Shown: one piece after another, positions 1 to 8,740 of the stretch | How positions within the stretch are numbered: position 1 is the first letter of the stretch | Layout of the letters: each line of letters begins with the position of its first letter | From: Branchinecta lynchi | Lineage: Eukaryota; Arthropoda; Branchiopoda; Anostraca; Branchinectidae | Reading direction: 5' to 3' | NCBI GenBank assembly: GCA_023053575.1 | Contig: JAKZAP010000013.1 | Span: forward strand, 7,264,001 to 7,328,000 | DNA length: 64,000 bases | Notes under the pieces: model-generated | What the model was told of the DNA's origin: nothing | Databases searched by the model: none | Seen by the model: only the letters and a program-made list of their open reading frames with translations | Program-made: the position numbers and the translations under genes

Positions 1-240
1 AAACTATCGAATGCTTTAAGTTTGCCTTCTGTGCCGACACTGTACTTGGATGCTGACTTTAGCAGCAAGTCGTAGCGTCGGCATTGGGACTACCTATGTT
101 CGATGACACATAGGTCACCGGAATTCTACTAGAACACAAAGCCTGACAAATTATCGCTGAGGTAGTAGCTCAGAAAAGTGTTTCTTTGTCGTTTTTCTTC
201 GAAATAATTCTGCGACTCTTTTTTCTGTGTCTGTTCGTTA
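1..240. other. Unassigned sequence at window edge
   Basis: I see no coding signal, repeat family or RNA gene here. It ends where a family E element begins. Confidence 0.4.
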
Positions 241-785
241 CAGGGGAGTCACGTATGGGGGGGGGGGGGCCCAATGTTGTTGGCCAGTCGGTAAAAAATA
301 CTGAGGCGGCGAACGATACTGAGGCGGCGAACGATCGATTTTTTCATGAATCATTCGGTTTTTCTGAAAATCAGCCGATTTTTCATCAAAACAGTAGATT
401 ATTCTTAAAAAGAGTCGTCTTTTCTAACAAGACCAAAGGTTTCGATGGGATCCCAAAAATTCAATATCTGATCCAGACAACTGGGTCTTGTCTTAGCCAG
501 ATCCAGTCTTCGCCAGACTCCTTGAACATTTTTACAATTAAAATTCAGAAACAGATTAAGGCCAAATTGCTAATCACCTGAGAAAACCAAGTTCAGATTT
601 GGATTCAGCATGTGTGTTTACCCATATAAGTCATATCTGTTTTGACGAAAACTTCCTGCCACTTGACGGACGGACAGACGGACAACTTTTGCGATGTCAT
701 AGGTATCCCTCCACTTACGTTTTGGGATCCCAAAAATCAGTTGGTTTTTGTCCGACAACAGTCAGTAAAATATGACGGACTGACT
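241..785. mobile_element. Family E hAT-like MITE fragment (E1), split by a family C element
   Basis: It begins CAGGGGAGTCACG, a variant of the family E terminus (CAGRGGCGTYACG), followed by the usual G run, an AGTCGGTAAAAAATA block and stretches of TTTTTC with TGAAAA. The body is interrupted at 428 by family C copy C1 and seems to resume at about 738 (CAGTTGGTTTTTGTC, ACAGTCAGTAAAA). The far terminus and a TSD are not visible, so the right edge is approximate. Confidence 0.45.
428..737 (+). mobile_element. Family C tandem-repeat element, internally deleted copy C1
   Basis: The 5' end is AACAAGACCAAAGG with TGGGATCCCAAAAA just after it. The 3' end is GACGGACGGACAG, then TTTTGCGATGTCATAGG, then TTTTGGGATCCCAAAA. 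Most of the tandem body is missing. It lies inside E1 with no obvious TSD. Confidence 0.65.
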
Positions 786-1455
786 GAATGATCTATTTGC
801 ATCTTAAAGCCATGAGGCCATCATGGAACAAGAAAGATACGAACACGAACAAGTCCTTATTTCACTCCAAGCTAAGTCCTTTTAAGGTAATTTTAAGGTA
901 AAAGTATTAAAATCATTTTACTTATACTATATACAAAATTCGGTAACTGGGAAGGTTATACTATTGGCACAGAAATTATCGCTCAAAGAAGGAACATATG
1001 TCTGACAAATTCTTGCTAAGGAAGCTGCTCTGATTTTTTTATTTTCGCCATTTATTTTAAAAAATAACGCTGTGGCGCTTTATTATGTATCTCATATTTG
1101 TGTTTCGGATGCTGAATTTCGTAGTTTTCGACCAAAACTTATCACACTGTCAGGAGTTTGAAAACAGGAAACAGTCATGTTTGAGAATCCTTGTATTAAA
1201 CGTCATGAGAAAATATCTGTTGTGACCCTTTTAAATTTATCTTTCCGCGAAACTTCACTCTTTAAAAGGGTCGTTGCGGATATAGTCTCAACGTATAACA
1301 CAAGGATGCGCACACATGTGGTAAATGATACCAAACTTCTGACGGTGCACTTTTTGTTGGTCCATTCTCAAATCCCTTCGGCTCAATAAGGGCGTTCATG
1401 TCTTTCAAGGACACTAAATTAAAATTTGTAATTTTTGCAGCATTGATTCTGATCA
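786..1455. repeat. Mostly unassigned; contains dispersed repeat P (about 1196-1345)
   Basis: The block around ACACAAGGATGCGC and ACCAAACTTCTGAC recurs in diverged form at about 40203-40305 on the same strand and at about 6290-6390 on the opposite strand. No terminus or coding potential is recognised. The rest of the interval shows nothing I can name. Confidence 0.4.
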
Positions 1456-1479
1456 AAAGTGACCTTTTATTCAAACAAT

Positions 1480-1565
1480 GTTTACAACGGATACGTCAGC
1501 TATGATTTTTCATCAGCGATATTTCGGCCCTTCTTGGCAAGGGTCCTCGTCAGGCTGTCAATCCT
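1480..1565 (-). ncRNA. Hammerhead-ribozyme-like core in family A
   Basis: On the minus strand the conserved words CUGACGA and CGAAA flank a hairpin in which GG and CCCUU pair with AAGGG and CC (stem II). After GAAA, AUAU can pair with GUAU, and GCU-AUGA pairs with UCAU-AGC (stem III). GUAUC supplies an NUH cleavage triplet, and ACAGC pairs with GUUGU (stem I) if one extra C is tolerated. Hammerheads are established components of Penelope-like elements. Folding was judged by eye and self-cleavage is untested. Confidence 0.4.
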
Positions 1566-1937
1566 CTAGATCAACTGCGGGGAAGGAATCAAACCTGTAC
1601 AGGGTTGCCAAATATTTTTGGCCGAGAGTGTCACTTTTTCATCCAAAAAGTGCCATTCGGTGTCATTTACAAATTCAGAAAGTGTCACAAAAAGTATCAC
1701 TTTTCAGATGTTTTCCCACAACGAAATACTCGAGGGGGACGGGAGCACAACCCCCTTCAGCCTCTCGAGATCTAAAGATGTGTTTTTAAGTGACAGTTTT
1801 CAAAATTTGTGTCAATATTTATCCAATTTCCGTTTAAAAGTGGATATTAAGTGCCGGTGAACACTGTCGCCCATAACAGGAGAATGGATCTGAGAGACAA
1901 GTCGTTCCCCAAAGACGACTGGCATATAATCCAAGAT

Positions 1938-3261
1938 AACAAGACCAAAGGTTTCGATGGGATCCCAAAAATTTAATATTTGATCGAGACAACTGGGTCT
2001 TGTCTTTCCAGATCCAATCTTCGCCAGACTCCGTACATCTTTTACTAATAAAATTCAGAAAGAGATTAACTCCAAATAGCTAATCATCTGAGAAAACCAA
2101 GTTCAGATATGGATTCAGCATGTGTGTTTCCCCTATCAGTTTATCTGTTTTGACGAAAACTTCCTGCCTTACTTCTGCCAATTTCCCGGTTTCGGCCGAA
2201 TTCCGGAACTACTTGTCCGGCGAAGAAAGAAAGCTAAAAATGTACTCGGTGTATCTTCCTTCCCTTATACCAAACATTTAATCTACTTCAAATAAAAGTT
2301 TAAATTATAACACATTTTCCGGTTCCAGCCGGATTCCGGGCGAATTATGTGTCCGGGTGAAAAACAATCGTCAGACACGGATTCAGCATCTCATACCCAA
2401 AATTGGATATCTAATTAACTACAAATAGAACTTTAACTTTGAACAATTTTACGGTTTTGGCTGGATTCCGGGTGAACTACTTAATTGTCCGGGTAGAAAA
2501 TGGTTTTCACATAAGTGTTCAGCATGTCTTCTTACCCTTAAATCGAACAACTAGTCAACTTCAAAAAAACTTTTACTTGTAACAAACTTTCCGGTTTTGG
2601 CCGGATTCCGGGCTAACTACTTGTCCAGCGAGAAAAGGGTTTTCATATTCGTGTTTAGAATGTCTTCGTACCCCTTAATGGACAATCTCATTAGCTGTTT
2701 ACAAATATTTTGTTTGTCCCTTAATTTGAACCGCCTGCCCCACCACTAAATGTAGAGAGCCCATCTACGAACTCGACCTTTCACTTGACCCAAAGGATCT
2801 TCCCACCAAGTATCATCAGAATATCTCATTTCTTCGAGAGTTATCGTGCTCAGAGATAGACAGAAAGACGGACAACTTTTGCGATGTCATGCATAGGCAG
2901 GGGCGTCACGACTGGGGGGGAGGAAGCCCCCCCCCCCAAAGCTGTCGCCCAGTCGGGTAAAAAATAACCGAGCCGGCGCGAAGCGACGCAATTTTTCGTC
3001 AAAAAAAGTTGATTTTTTTCATCAAAACAGTCCTTTTTTCTGAAAACTGGTCGATTTTTCGTCAAAATAGTCGGTTTTTCTGAAAATTAGGGAATTTTTC
3101 TGAAAATCAGGTGATTCTTTTTCAAAAATGTTTTTTTGTTGCTGAAAACAGTAGTTTTTTTCTTCAGAAAAAGTCGGTAAAAGCCTCACCCCCACCCAAA
3201 CATTTTGGCTAGTAACGCCTCTGGTCTTAGGTATCCCTCCACTTACGCTTTGGGATCCCAG
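1938..3261 (+). mobile_element. Family C tandem-repeat element, near-complete copy C2
   Basis: It runs from AACAAGACCAAAGG with GATGGGATCCCAAAAA at the 5' end to TTTGGGATCCCAGAAA at the 3' end. Between them lie several diverged tandem units, each with CCGGTTTTGGCCGGATTC followed by TTGTCCGG. Then come the conserved ACCAAGTATCATCAGAATATC word, the CTCAGAGATAGACAG stretch and TTTTGCGATGTCAT. Element E2 interrupts the TTGCGATGTCATAGG motif. Confidence 0.75.
2898..3223. mobile_element. Family E hAT-like MITE (E2) inside family C
   Basis: The ends are CAGGGGCGTCACG and the complement of CAGAGGCGTTACTAGCC, with runs of G and C just inside. The intact target in other C copies reads GTCATAGG; the flanks here are TGCATAGG (2890-2897) and GTCTTAGG (3224-3231), a decayed 8-bp TSD. 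The body has TTTTTC/GAAAA runs and GGCGCGAAGCG. It is non-coding. Confidence 0.7.
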
Positions 3262-3484
3262 AAATAAACGCAACTTTTAGTTCAGATGAGAGATCAAACT
3301 GTTACAATATTTACTTCAATTATTCTTTCAATCAAACTGTATGACTAGTGCTCAGAAAGTTTCACAAAAGTGTCATTTTAGCAAAAAATGCCACATTTTG
3401 GCCTGAAAGTGTCGAAAGTTTCACGGACTTCAAAAAGTGTCATAATGACACCAAAAGTGTCACTTTGGCAACCCTGAACCTGTA

Positions 3485-3966
3485 ACAAATAACTGAAGCT
3501 TCTACCGACTATAAATATCTTATTAAAATAAATTATCTTCAAATACCACTAGAATGAAAAAACTAGTCCTGAGATTTAATTTTTGACAACGACGCTGTTT
3601 TTGCTGCACGATTGGAGCGATGACAGGAAAGGGTTTTTTCTGCATTTTGATCAACTTCGGTTTTTTTTATTAATAAACGGTTGAAAACTTAAATGTTATT
3701 TTATTAATGACCTCGTTCTACTTTTCTATTATGAACACTTGCCTGTACCTATTACTTTGAATAATTTTCAACCGTTTATTAATAAAAAAACCGAAGTTGA
3801 TCAAAATGCAGAAAAACCCCTTTCCTGTCATCGCTCCAATCGTGCAGCAAAAACAGCGTCGTTGTCAAAAATTAAATCTCAGGACTAGTTTTTTCATTCT
3901 AGTGGTATTTGAAGATAATTTTATTTTAATAAGATATTTAAAGTCCGTAGAAGCTTCAGTTATTTA
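3485..3966. repeat. Inverted repeat at the core of A1 (arms ~200 bp, spacer ~75 bp)
   Basis: Positions 3485-3687 are nearly the reverse complement of 3764-3966. Shared words include GATCAACTTCGG with CCGAAGTTGATC, and CGATTGGAGCGATGACAGG with its complement. The pairing continues outward across both inserted hAT-like elements into the arms of A1. Confidence 0.8.
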
Positions 3967-4356
3967 TAGTGTTGGGCGATATTTAGATTTTTCGATATAT
4001 CGATATATCGATATATCGATATTTTCATTTTCGATATTCGATAATCGATATATCGATATCGATATTTCTTTAGTCTGTCTCGCTATAGGATACGAGTCTT
4101 TTCGCCAAAATTTACTAACGAAATTGTATTTAAATAGCATCTTGAATCATCTCAAACTCCAAATACATAAGAACTGAATTACGGAAAATATATTGCTTCA
4201 ATTTCGGATATATAAATGTAGGTTATGCCGTATGCGGGATTATTTACAATTATTATGAATGAAAAAATATCGTTTTCGATATCGATATTTACGTTTCGAT
4301 ATTCGATATTTGGTCCGATATATTGATATATCGATATCGAATATCGCCCAACACTA
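3967..4356. mobile_element. hAT-like MITE (TAGTGTTGGGCG type), 8-bp TSD
   Basis: The termini are TAGTGTTGGGCGATATT and AATATCGCCCAACACTA, and GTTATTTA is perfectly duplicated at 3959-3966 and 4357-4364. The subterminal regions consist largely of the self-complementary words ATCGATAT and TTCGATA. The 390-bp element carries no transposase and interrupts the right arm of A1. Confidence 0.85.
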
Positions 4357-4404
4357 GTTATTTATTACAGGTTTGATTCCTTCCCCGCAGTTGATCTAGA
4401 GGAT

Positions 4405-4495
4405 TGACAGCTTGACGAGGACCCTTGCCAAGAAGGGCCGAAATATCGCTGATGAAAATTCATAGCTGACGTATCCGTTGTAAACATTGTTTGAA
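4405..4495 (+). ncRNA. Second hammerhead-like core of A1 (right arm)
   Basis: This is the inverted partner of the core at 1480-1565. The words TTGACGAGG, CCCTTGCCAAGAAGGG, CCGAAATATCG and GACGTATCCGTT are present. One core position differs (CTTGACGA instead of CTGACGA), which would be expected to impair a hammerhead fold. Confidence 0.3.
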
Positions 4496-4546
4496 TAAAT
4501 GTTTCCAAGTCAGCTTGGGCTCAAAGAATATTTAAAGTGACCTTTT

Positions 4547-4627
4547 CCCATTTTTTCATGAAAACAAAATTTCACTCCCAGATCACTCCAAAAGTCACTC
4601 TAATTTTTTTCGATGTGGCAACCCTGG
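4547..4627. mobile_element. Orphan right end of a second CAGGGTTGCC-type element
   Basis: GATGTGGCAACCCTG at the right edge matches the terminus of the element at 1600-3476, and TTTTTTC with CAAAAGTCACTC words precede it. A1 appears to have inserted into this element. I cannot find its left terminus upstream of 1456. Confidence 0.4.
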
Positions 4628-4765
4628 TAGAGCTTGTGTCCTGCAGGCTGGGCCTGAAGAAAAGTATACAGCTGTTATTTTTTCTAGTGCGCTGTTGCCA
4701 GCAAGAAGTGTATTTGCGGGTTTCTCTTCTATTCACAAAAGATTGAAACTCCTTCTCCTGAGAAG

Positions 4766-4936
4766 ATGAATGAAGACTTTGAGGTGTATACTCCCGTGAA
4801 AGGAGAACCTGGACCTTCGCCTGATCTTGCAGCGAAGCAGTCAGAGGCGACATCTATCCGGCGTACAGAGAGAGTTAGGAGAGAGAGACCAAACTTTTAT
4901 GATGCCTCAGAGTTCATCAGCGAAAAGAAGCTAAAG
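4766..4936 (+). CDS. Candidate gene for a small basic AT-hook-like protein, exon 1
   Basis: An ATG at 4766 opens 57 codons: an acidic/proline start (MNEDFEVYTPVKGEPGPSPD), then an arginine-rich stretch (RRTERVRRER) and NFYDASEF. The exon ends at AAG followed by the donor GTAGGTTAGG, in phase 0, and it joins in frame to 6655-6918. The frame is open further upstream to 4688, just after a pyrimidine-rich TTTTTTCTAG acceptor, so 4688-4936 may be an internal exon with more protein upstream. The 144-residue product is not recognised by family. The charged, Arg-rich composition and the motif in exon 2 suggest a nuclear, DNA- or chromatin-associated protein, which is inference only. Confidence 0.5.
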
Positions 4937-5159
4937 GTAGGTTAGGAATAACTGTTCATGGGTTGGAGCTCTGAGGGATGACTTGATAAATATCCCTTCA
5001 CCACAAGCTGCGAATCAAGTTTGTTGCTGCTAAATAGAAACCCCAGAGACTGGTAGCATAGCCAGTTCGTAGGATTCAATCTTAAAGTTTAACTGAAAAG
5101 CCAACTTATTTTTGCATCATTTGACTGAATGCACTGCATTATTTGGATTGTGTGAAGGG

Positions 5160-5510
5160 ATTTTTTTTAGTTTTCACAATTTGCTCCAGTGTGACATTCG
5201 GAACATCTACGGCCGTCCTCACAACGGAGAGTTCTACCATGACGCGGAATCTCAACACAAACGTGGTTTTTCAGTGGCCAGTGGTCAGCTTGTTGCAGGT
5301 GAGCTCTCTGCGTGAGCACTTATTTTTCGTAAATGGTTTTCGTCAAGCATACAACACAGGTACAATCGCATAGATGTACCACAAATCCAACAGAGAAAGT
5401 CTACTGTATGAAAATCGGTAATTCGTGAACAGCGAAGTAACGCATTTTCATCGGGTCTTCAAGTCTCTTTAAGTGAATAAGTGATGGGTATCTAGATTGT
5501 CATATCTCAG
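5160..5510 (+). repeat. Dispersed repeat J (copy J1) with an exon-like cassette, in the intron of the AT-hook-like gene
   Basis: Positions 5190-5298 form an exon-like block between a TTTGCTCCAG acceptor and a GCAG/GTGAGC donor. Related copies lie on the opposite strand at 14465-14640, 23318-23670 and about 46210-46330. The intronic side sequences are shared as well (GAAGGGATTTTTTTT upstream, ATTTTTCGTAAATGG downstream), so the duplications happened at the DNA level. A reading DIRNIYGRPHNGEFYHDA resembles DVQNIYGRPQNANFYYDA in J3. The cassette is 109 nt long, so its inclusion would shift the frame of the surrounding gene. Confidence 0.55.
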
Positions 5511-6654
5511 CCTTTTCGGTTAAACTTTAAGTACGCCCCATGCACTGTACGAGCGAAGTTCTCAGTCGTGAACTTCTTTAGCTTCAGTTTTGAAGAAAAA
5601 AAAATTGTCGTTGTGTTACTACTACTAAATTGTTCCACGATGTATAAATGCAGTTGTAGGCTAGATAGCATATCGACGAAAAGATTCGGTAATTTTACTA
5701 CCTTACCGTGAGGAATGTTCCATGAAGGAAGAATATTGATTTAAACAAACTGCTAAGCTGAAATCTAAGTCCGTCGCCATTTCGGTCGTTCTTCGCAAGT
5801 TTAGAGTTAAAGTTCAAAATTATACCAAGATCTCCTTTATGTCAGAGCTCCTATACGATCTAGTCGATTCTCGATGTATTAAATAAAACAAATAATTAAG
5901 AAATTTGCATATAGTTTTCATATGTAGTAGGTTCATAAGCCAAAGCCCTGGATAGTAATATGGATAGACAGATAAGTTACTCATATTTCACAAAAGACCG
6001 TCGGATATAGATATAGATGGATATTTAGTGCATAAAAGCATACAAGGGCCATCGTACCAAAACAACAAAAAGAAACAATATAGAGAAGAGAAGAACATTG
6101 TGCCAGTATTTAAAAGTACAGGTATATACAGTTTATATGCATAACAAAAGTTCCTGAACTCCCTGTAAAAATAACTTCGTCTGTGCCGGAAAGTCAGCTT
6201 CGGGAACTTAAACCAAAGTATTTAATTCGAAAGCACATCCTCTCCACATTTTAACTTCTACACATTTCCTGCTCCAAGTTTCTCCTTCGCACACTATCAG
6301 AAATTTTTATAACAGATAAAACATGTTTGCGCATCCTTGCGTCAAACGTTATGAGAATAGATCTGATGCATCTTTTAAATGTTAACGTGAAGAGCGGAAA
6401 TAATGAAAAAGTAAGGTTTTGGATTAGACGTCGGGGGTAAGCATATCTGGAGAAAGGTTGGAGAAGAAGTTGCTGTGGGGCTAAAATATTTAGGGAGGTT
6501 ATGCTAATCTCTTCTGGAATGTCGCACAAGGAGCACTGTCTCTAGTGCTTTCGTTTATATTTGGTACTTTGTTTCTAGTGGAGTAAGAGTAAGAGTGGAG
6601 TAGTTTGAGTATTTGAGCAATATCTGCAGCCTATTTATTCATTTTTAATTTCAG
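5511..6654. other. Remaining intron of the AT-hook-like gene
   Basis: It is AT-rich with no coding signal. About 6290-6390 is an inverted copy of dispersed repeat P (compare GCGCATCCTTG with CAAGGATGCGC at 1306). It ends in TTTAATTTCAG, the acceptor of exon 2. Confidence 0.5.
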
Positions 6655-6918
6655 CGTCAGCTTCAGCAACAGGAGGAGAGAGAACAGAGAGTTCAGCAAA
6701 AGTCGCCCGTGAAAAACCGAAAGCGCCGCGGCCGGAAACCTCGGGTCGTAGAACAACCCCCTGCATATCCCGATGAAATTGCGGTGGGGCCCTTCGGGAA
6801 ACTTATTGTCATAGACGATGAACCGTTGCCTGAAATAGGCGAAGAAAAACAGTGGCAGTTCTCTGTGATTTTGGATGACCTGAGTCGAAAGTTGATAGCG
6901 AACAATCCGAAGTTTTGA
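6655..6918 (+). CDS. Candidate AT-hook-like protein gene, terminal exon
   Basis: The exon starts after TTTCAG at 6654 and continues the frame of 4766-4936 for 87 residues to TGA at 6916-6918. Residues 58-73 are Gln/Glu/Arg-rich (RQLQQQEEREQRVQQK) and may be helical. Residues 79-87 are RKRRGRKPR, an AT-hook-like basic patch. The C-terminal half (GPFGKLIVIDDEPLP, QFSVILDDLSRKL) is acidic and hydrophobic and looks folded. The other two frames have stops. A good donor (CCAG/GTGAGC at 6940) follows the stop, so a 3' UTR intron or an alternative end is possible. I do not recognise the family. Confidence 0.55.
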   Translation, partial: RQLQQQEEREQRVQQKSPVKNRKRRGRKPRVVEQPPAYPDEIAVGPFGKLIVIDDEPLPEIGEEKQWQFSVILDDLSRKLIANNPKF

Positions 6919-7543
6919 CGCGGCAACCATGCAGGCCAGGTGAGCATGAACTTTTTTGTTGCCCATTCCGCGGGTGAACGTATCCGGGTTTGGCAGGTAA
7001 GATCATCTGACTCGGAAGCGAAAGCTTGACTTGGTGAGGCCTTCTGATTGACCTCCTTGCCGTCGATTCGTGAAAGGCAAGAGGTTACAGGCCAATCGTA
7101 TAATCTTTGGCAAACTAATTGTGTAAGAACACTGGGTTAGAAAGTTCGTCGCATTAGAACGAAACGCCTATGTCCGGTTACGCTGGATTCGAAACTAACC
7201 TCGTTTGTTGCTCATGATGCTGGAACGTGTATGGGCGTTCCTGGTTTTGGCAGAAGATCGGAAGCGAAAGCTTGAAGACTAAGTGAGGCCTTGTCATTGG
7301 CCCCCTTGCCATCCGGGAATGAAATGCAAGAGGTTACAGGCTAATCAATAATGTCGGGCCAACTGATATTGTACGAACTCACAGTATTAGTTTAGTCGTG
7401 TTATAATGAAACACCTCTGGGTCAAGGTGTGCTTATTTGGGTTCGGAACTGTCCCCACTTGATGCTCGTTACGCAGGTGAACAGTGGGTTATGCAGTTTC
7501 CAATCATCTGAGAAGGAAGTGGAAGCTTGATCACTAGGTGATC

Positions 7544-7821
7544 AAGCCTCGTTTTTGATGCAATCGCGCTGTCGCATCGCAGCTGCAGCACTTCTTTGCT
7601 TTTGCCCAATATGCGTTTTTGGATTCACTTTCTTCTTGGTTGAAGCGGCAGCGTTGCAGCATCTTGCAGGGAAGCACGGACTTAGTGGGGGAGCAAGTCC
7701 GTGATTCTTGAGAAGCGCTGCCGTCTTCCTCGGAAGCGCTGCAGTGCAAAAACGGATGTAGAAATAATCAGTCCGGAATCGGCCGAGAAGTGGACCTGCA
7801 GCATGCAACAAAAACGAGGCT
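7544..7821. mobile_element. Inserted element with inverted ends in array K
   Basis: The ends AAGCCTCGTTTTTGATGCA and TGCAACAAAAACGAGGCT are inverted repeats. Neighbouring K units lack this segment. Internally there are further self-complementary words (CAGCGCTTC, AAGTCCGTG). No clear TSD or coding frame is seen. Confidence 0.5.
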
Positions 7822-8317
7822 CATGTGATATGTCCCCTTGCCGTCGGAGAATGAACGGCAAAGGCTTACAGGCTCATCATGTAATTCCTGGCCAACTAAT
7901 TGTGGAGGAACACCGAATCGAACACTTCCTCGCATTAGAATGAAACGCCCTTATGTCCAGATCATTTGGATTCGAAAATGTCCTTACTTTTTACTCGTTA
8001 GGTAGGAACGCGTGTGAACAGTTCAGGGTTTGGAAGTTAAGATCACCTGATTCGGGGGCGAAAGCTCGACGATCTTGTGAGTGGTCCCCTTGCCGTCCGG
8101 GAATGAAGGGCAAGAGGTTACAGTCAATCGTAAAATGCCGGGCCAACTAATCTGGCTAAACACTGAGCTAAGCACTTCCCTCGTATTAGAATGAAACGCT
8201 TCAGTGCCCAAGTGTCCCATATTTTAAACTGTCTTCTCTTGTTGCCAAGCAGTTCCAGTTTAGAAGTTCACTTCATCTTACTTGAAAGCGAAAGCTGAAG
8301 ACCAAGGAGGAGACTGT

Positions 8318-8564
8318 GAGCGTGTTCCACCCTACTTACCGTATTTACTACGCATACGTCACTGATTCTGACTTTTTGCCGTCAAGGCTGGAACGAATCC
8401 CACGGGCGAATCCGACCAGTCACGTTACAGAGATGCGTATTTACCACGCTTCCGAGTATGGCAAGTAAATAGTTACTATTAGTTACTATTTCGAGAAGGT
8501 TGGGATGGGTTAAAACGAAAATAGTAACTAATACTTACTATTGTTAGGAGGGTAGAACACGCTC
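8318..8564 (+). mobile_element. MITE of the GAGCGTGTTCCACC type (M1)
   Basis: The terminal inverted repeats are GAGCGTGTTCCACCCTAC and the complement of GAGCGTGTTCTACCCTCC. A second copy lies inverted at 47033-47330 and shares internal words such as GCCGTCAAGGCTGGAACG and TTCGAGAAGGTTGG. The superfamily is not clear because the TSD is not readable. It interrupts array K. Confidence 0.7.
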
Positions 8565-8740
8565 TGTGTTAATGGCCCTCTTGCCGTCTGGGAATGAATT
8601 GAAAAAAAGTAGAAGCCAGTCATATAATATTTGGCTGACTAAACGTGTAAGACAGGTGTAAGATTATTTTCGTTACGTTAGAATGGAAGTCCCTATTTCC
8701 GGGGGTGCCGGTTCTGGAATCCCTTGGCCAGAAATGACAC

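Larger units (their letters stand above)
1600..3476. mobile_element. hAT-like TIR element (CAGGGTTGCC type), 8-bp TSD, with a nested insertion
   Basis: The terminal inverted repeats are CAGGGTTGCCAAA and TTTGGCAACCCTG, and AACCTGTA is perfectly duplicated at 1592-1599 and 3477-3484. It interrupts the left arm of A1: the uninterrupted right arm shows the joined sequence. The native body (about 1600-1937 and 3262-3476) is full of AAAGTGTCAC-like words. The middle is a later family C insertion. No transposase is present. Confidence 0.85.
1469..4533 (+). mobile_element. Family A retroelement-like palindromic element (A1) with 13-bp TSD
   Basis: A perfect duplication AAAGTGACCTTTT (1456-1468 and 4534-4546) brackets the element. 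The left end starts ATTCAAACAATG, then AACGGATACGTCAGCT and a hammerhead-like block. The right end is the reverse complement of this plus a unique tail (CAGCTTGGGCTCAAAGAATATTT). The ancestral arms are 1469-1599 joined to 3485-3687 on the left, and 3764-3966 joined to 4365-4499 on the right. Copy A5 (42543-42779) has the same asymmetric ends and a 12-bp TSD. TSDs of variable length point to target-primed retroposition. Together with the inverted terminal blocks and the ribozyme-like core, they suggest a Penelope-like element, but no protein is encoded here to prove it. Confidence 0.7.
6935..8740 (+). repeat. Degenerate tandem array K, about five units of ~230-250 bp
   Basis: Each unit repeats the order GAAGCGAAAGCTTGA, CCCCTTGCCGTCCGGGAATGA, GCAAGAGGTTACAGG, GGCCAACTAATTGTG and GCATTAGAATGAAACGCC. 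CCTTGCCGTC-type words fall near 7060, 7308, 7836, 8088 and 8581. The third unit contains a 278-bp insertion (7544-7821) and the last is split by the MITE at 8318-8564. The array starts about 15 bp after the stop codon of the AT-hook-like gene. Confidence 0.65.

Noticed and set aside
5190..5298. Cassette 5190-5298 as a normal middle exon of the AT-hook-like gene
   Set aside because: Its 109-nt length breaks the frame into the clearly coding terminal exon, and it belongs to dispersed repeat J.
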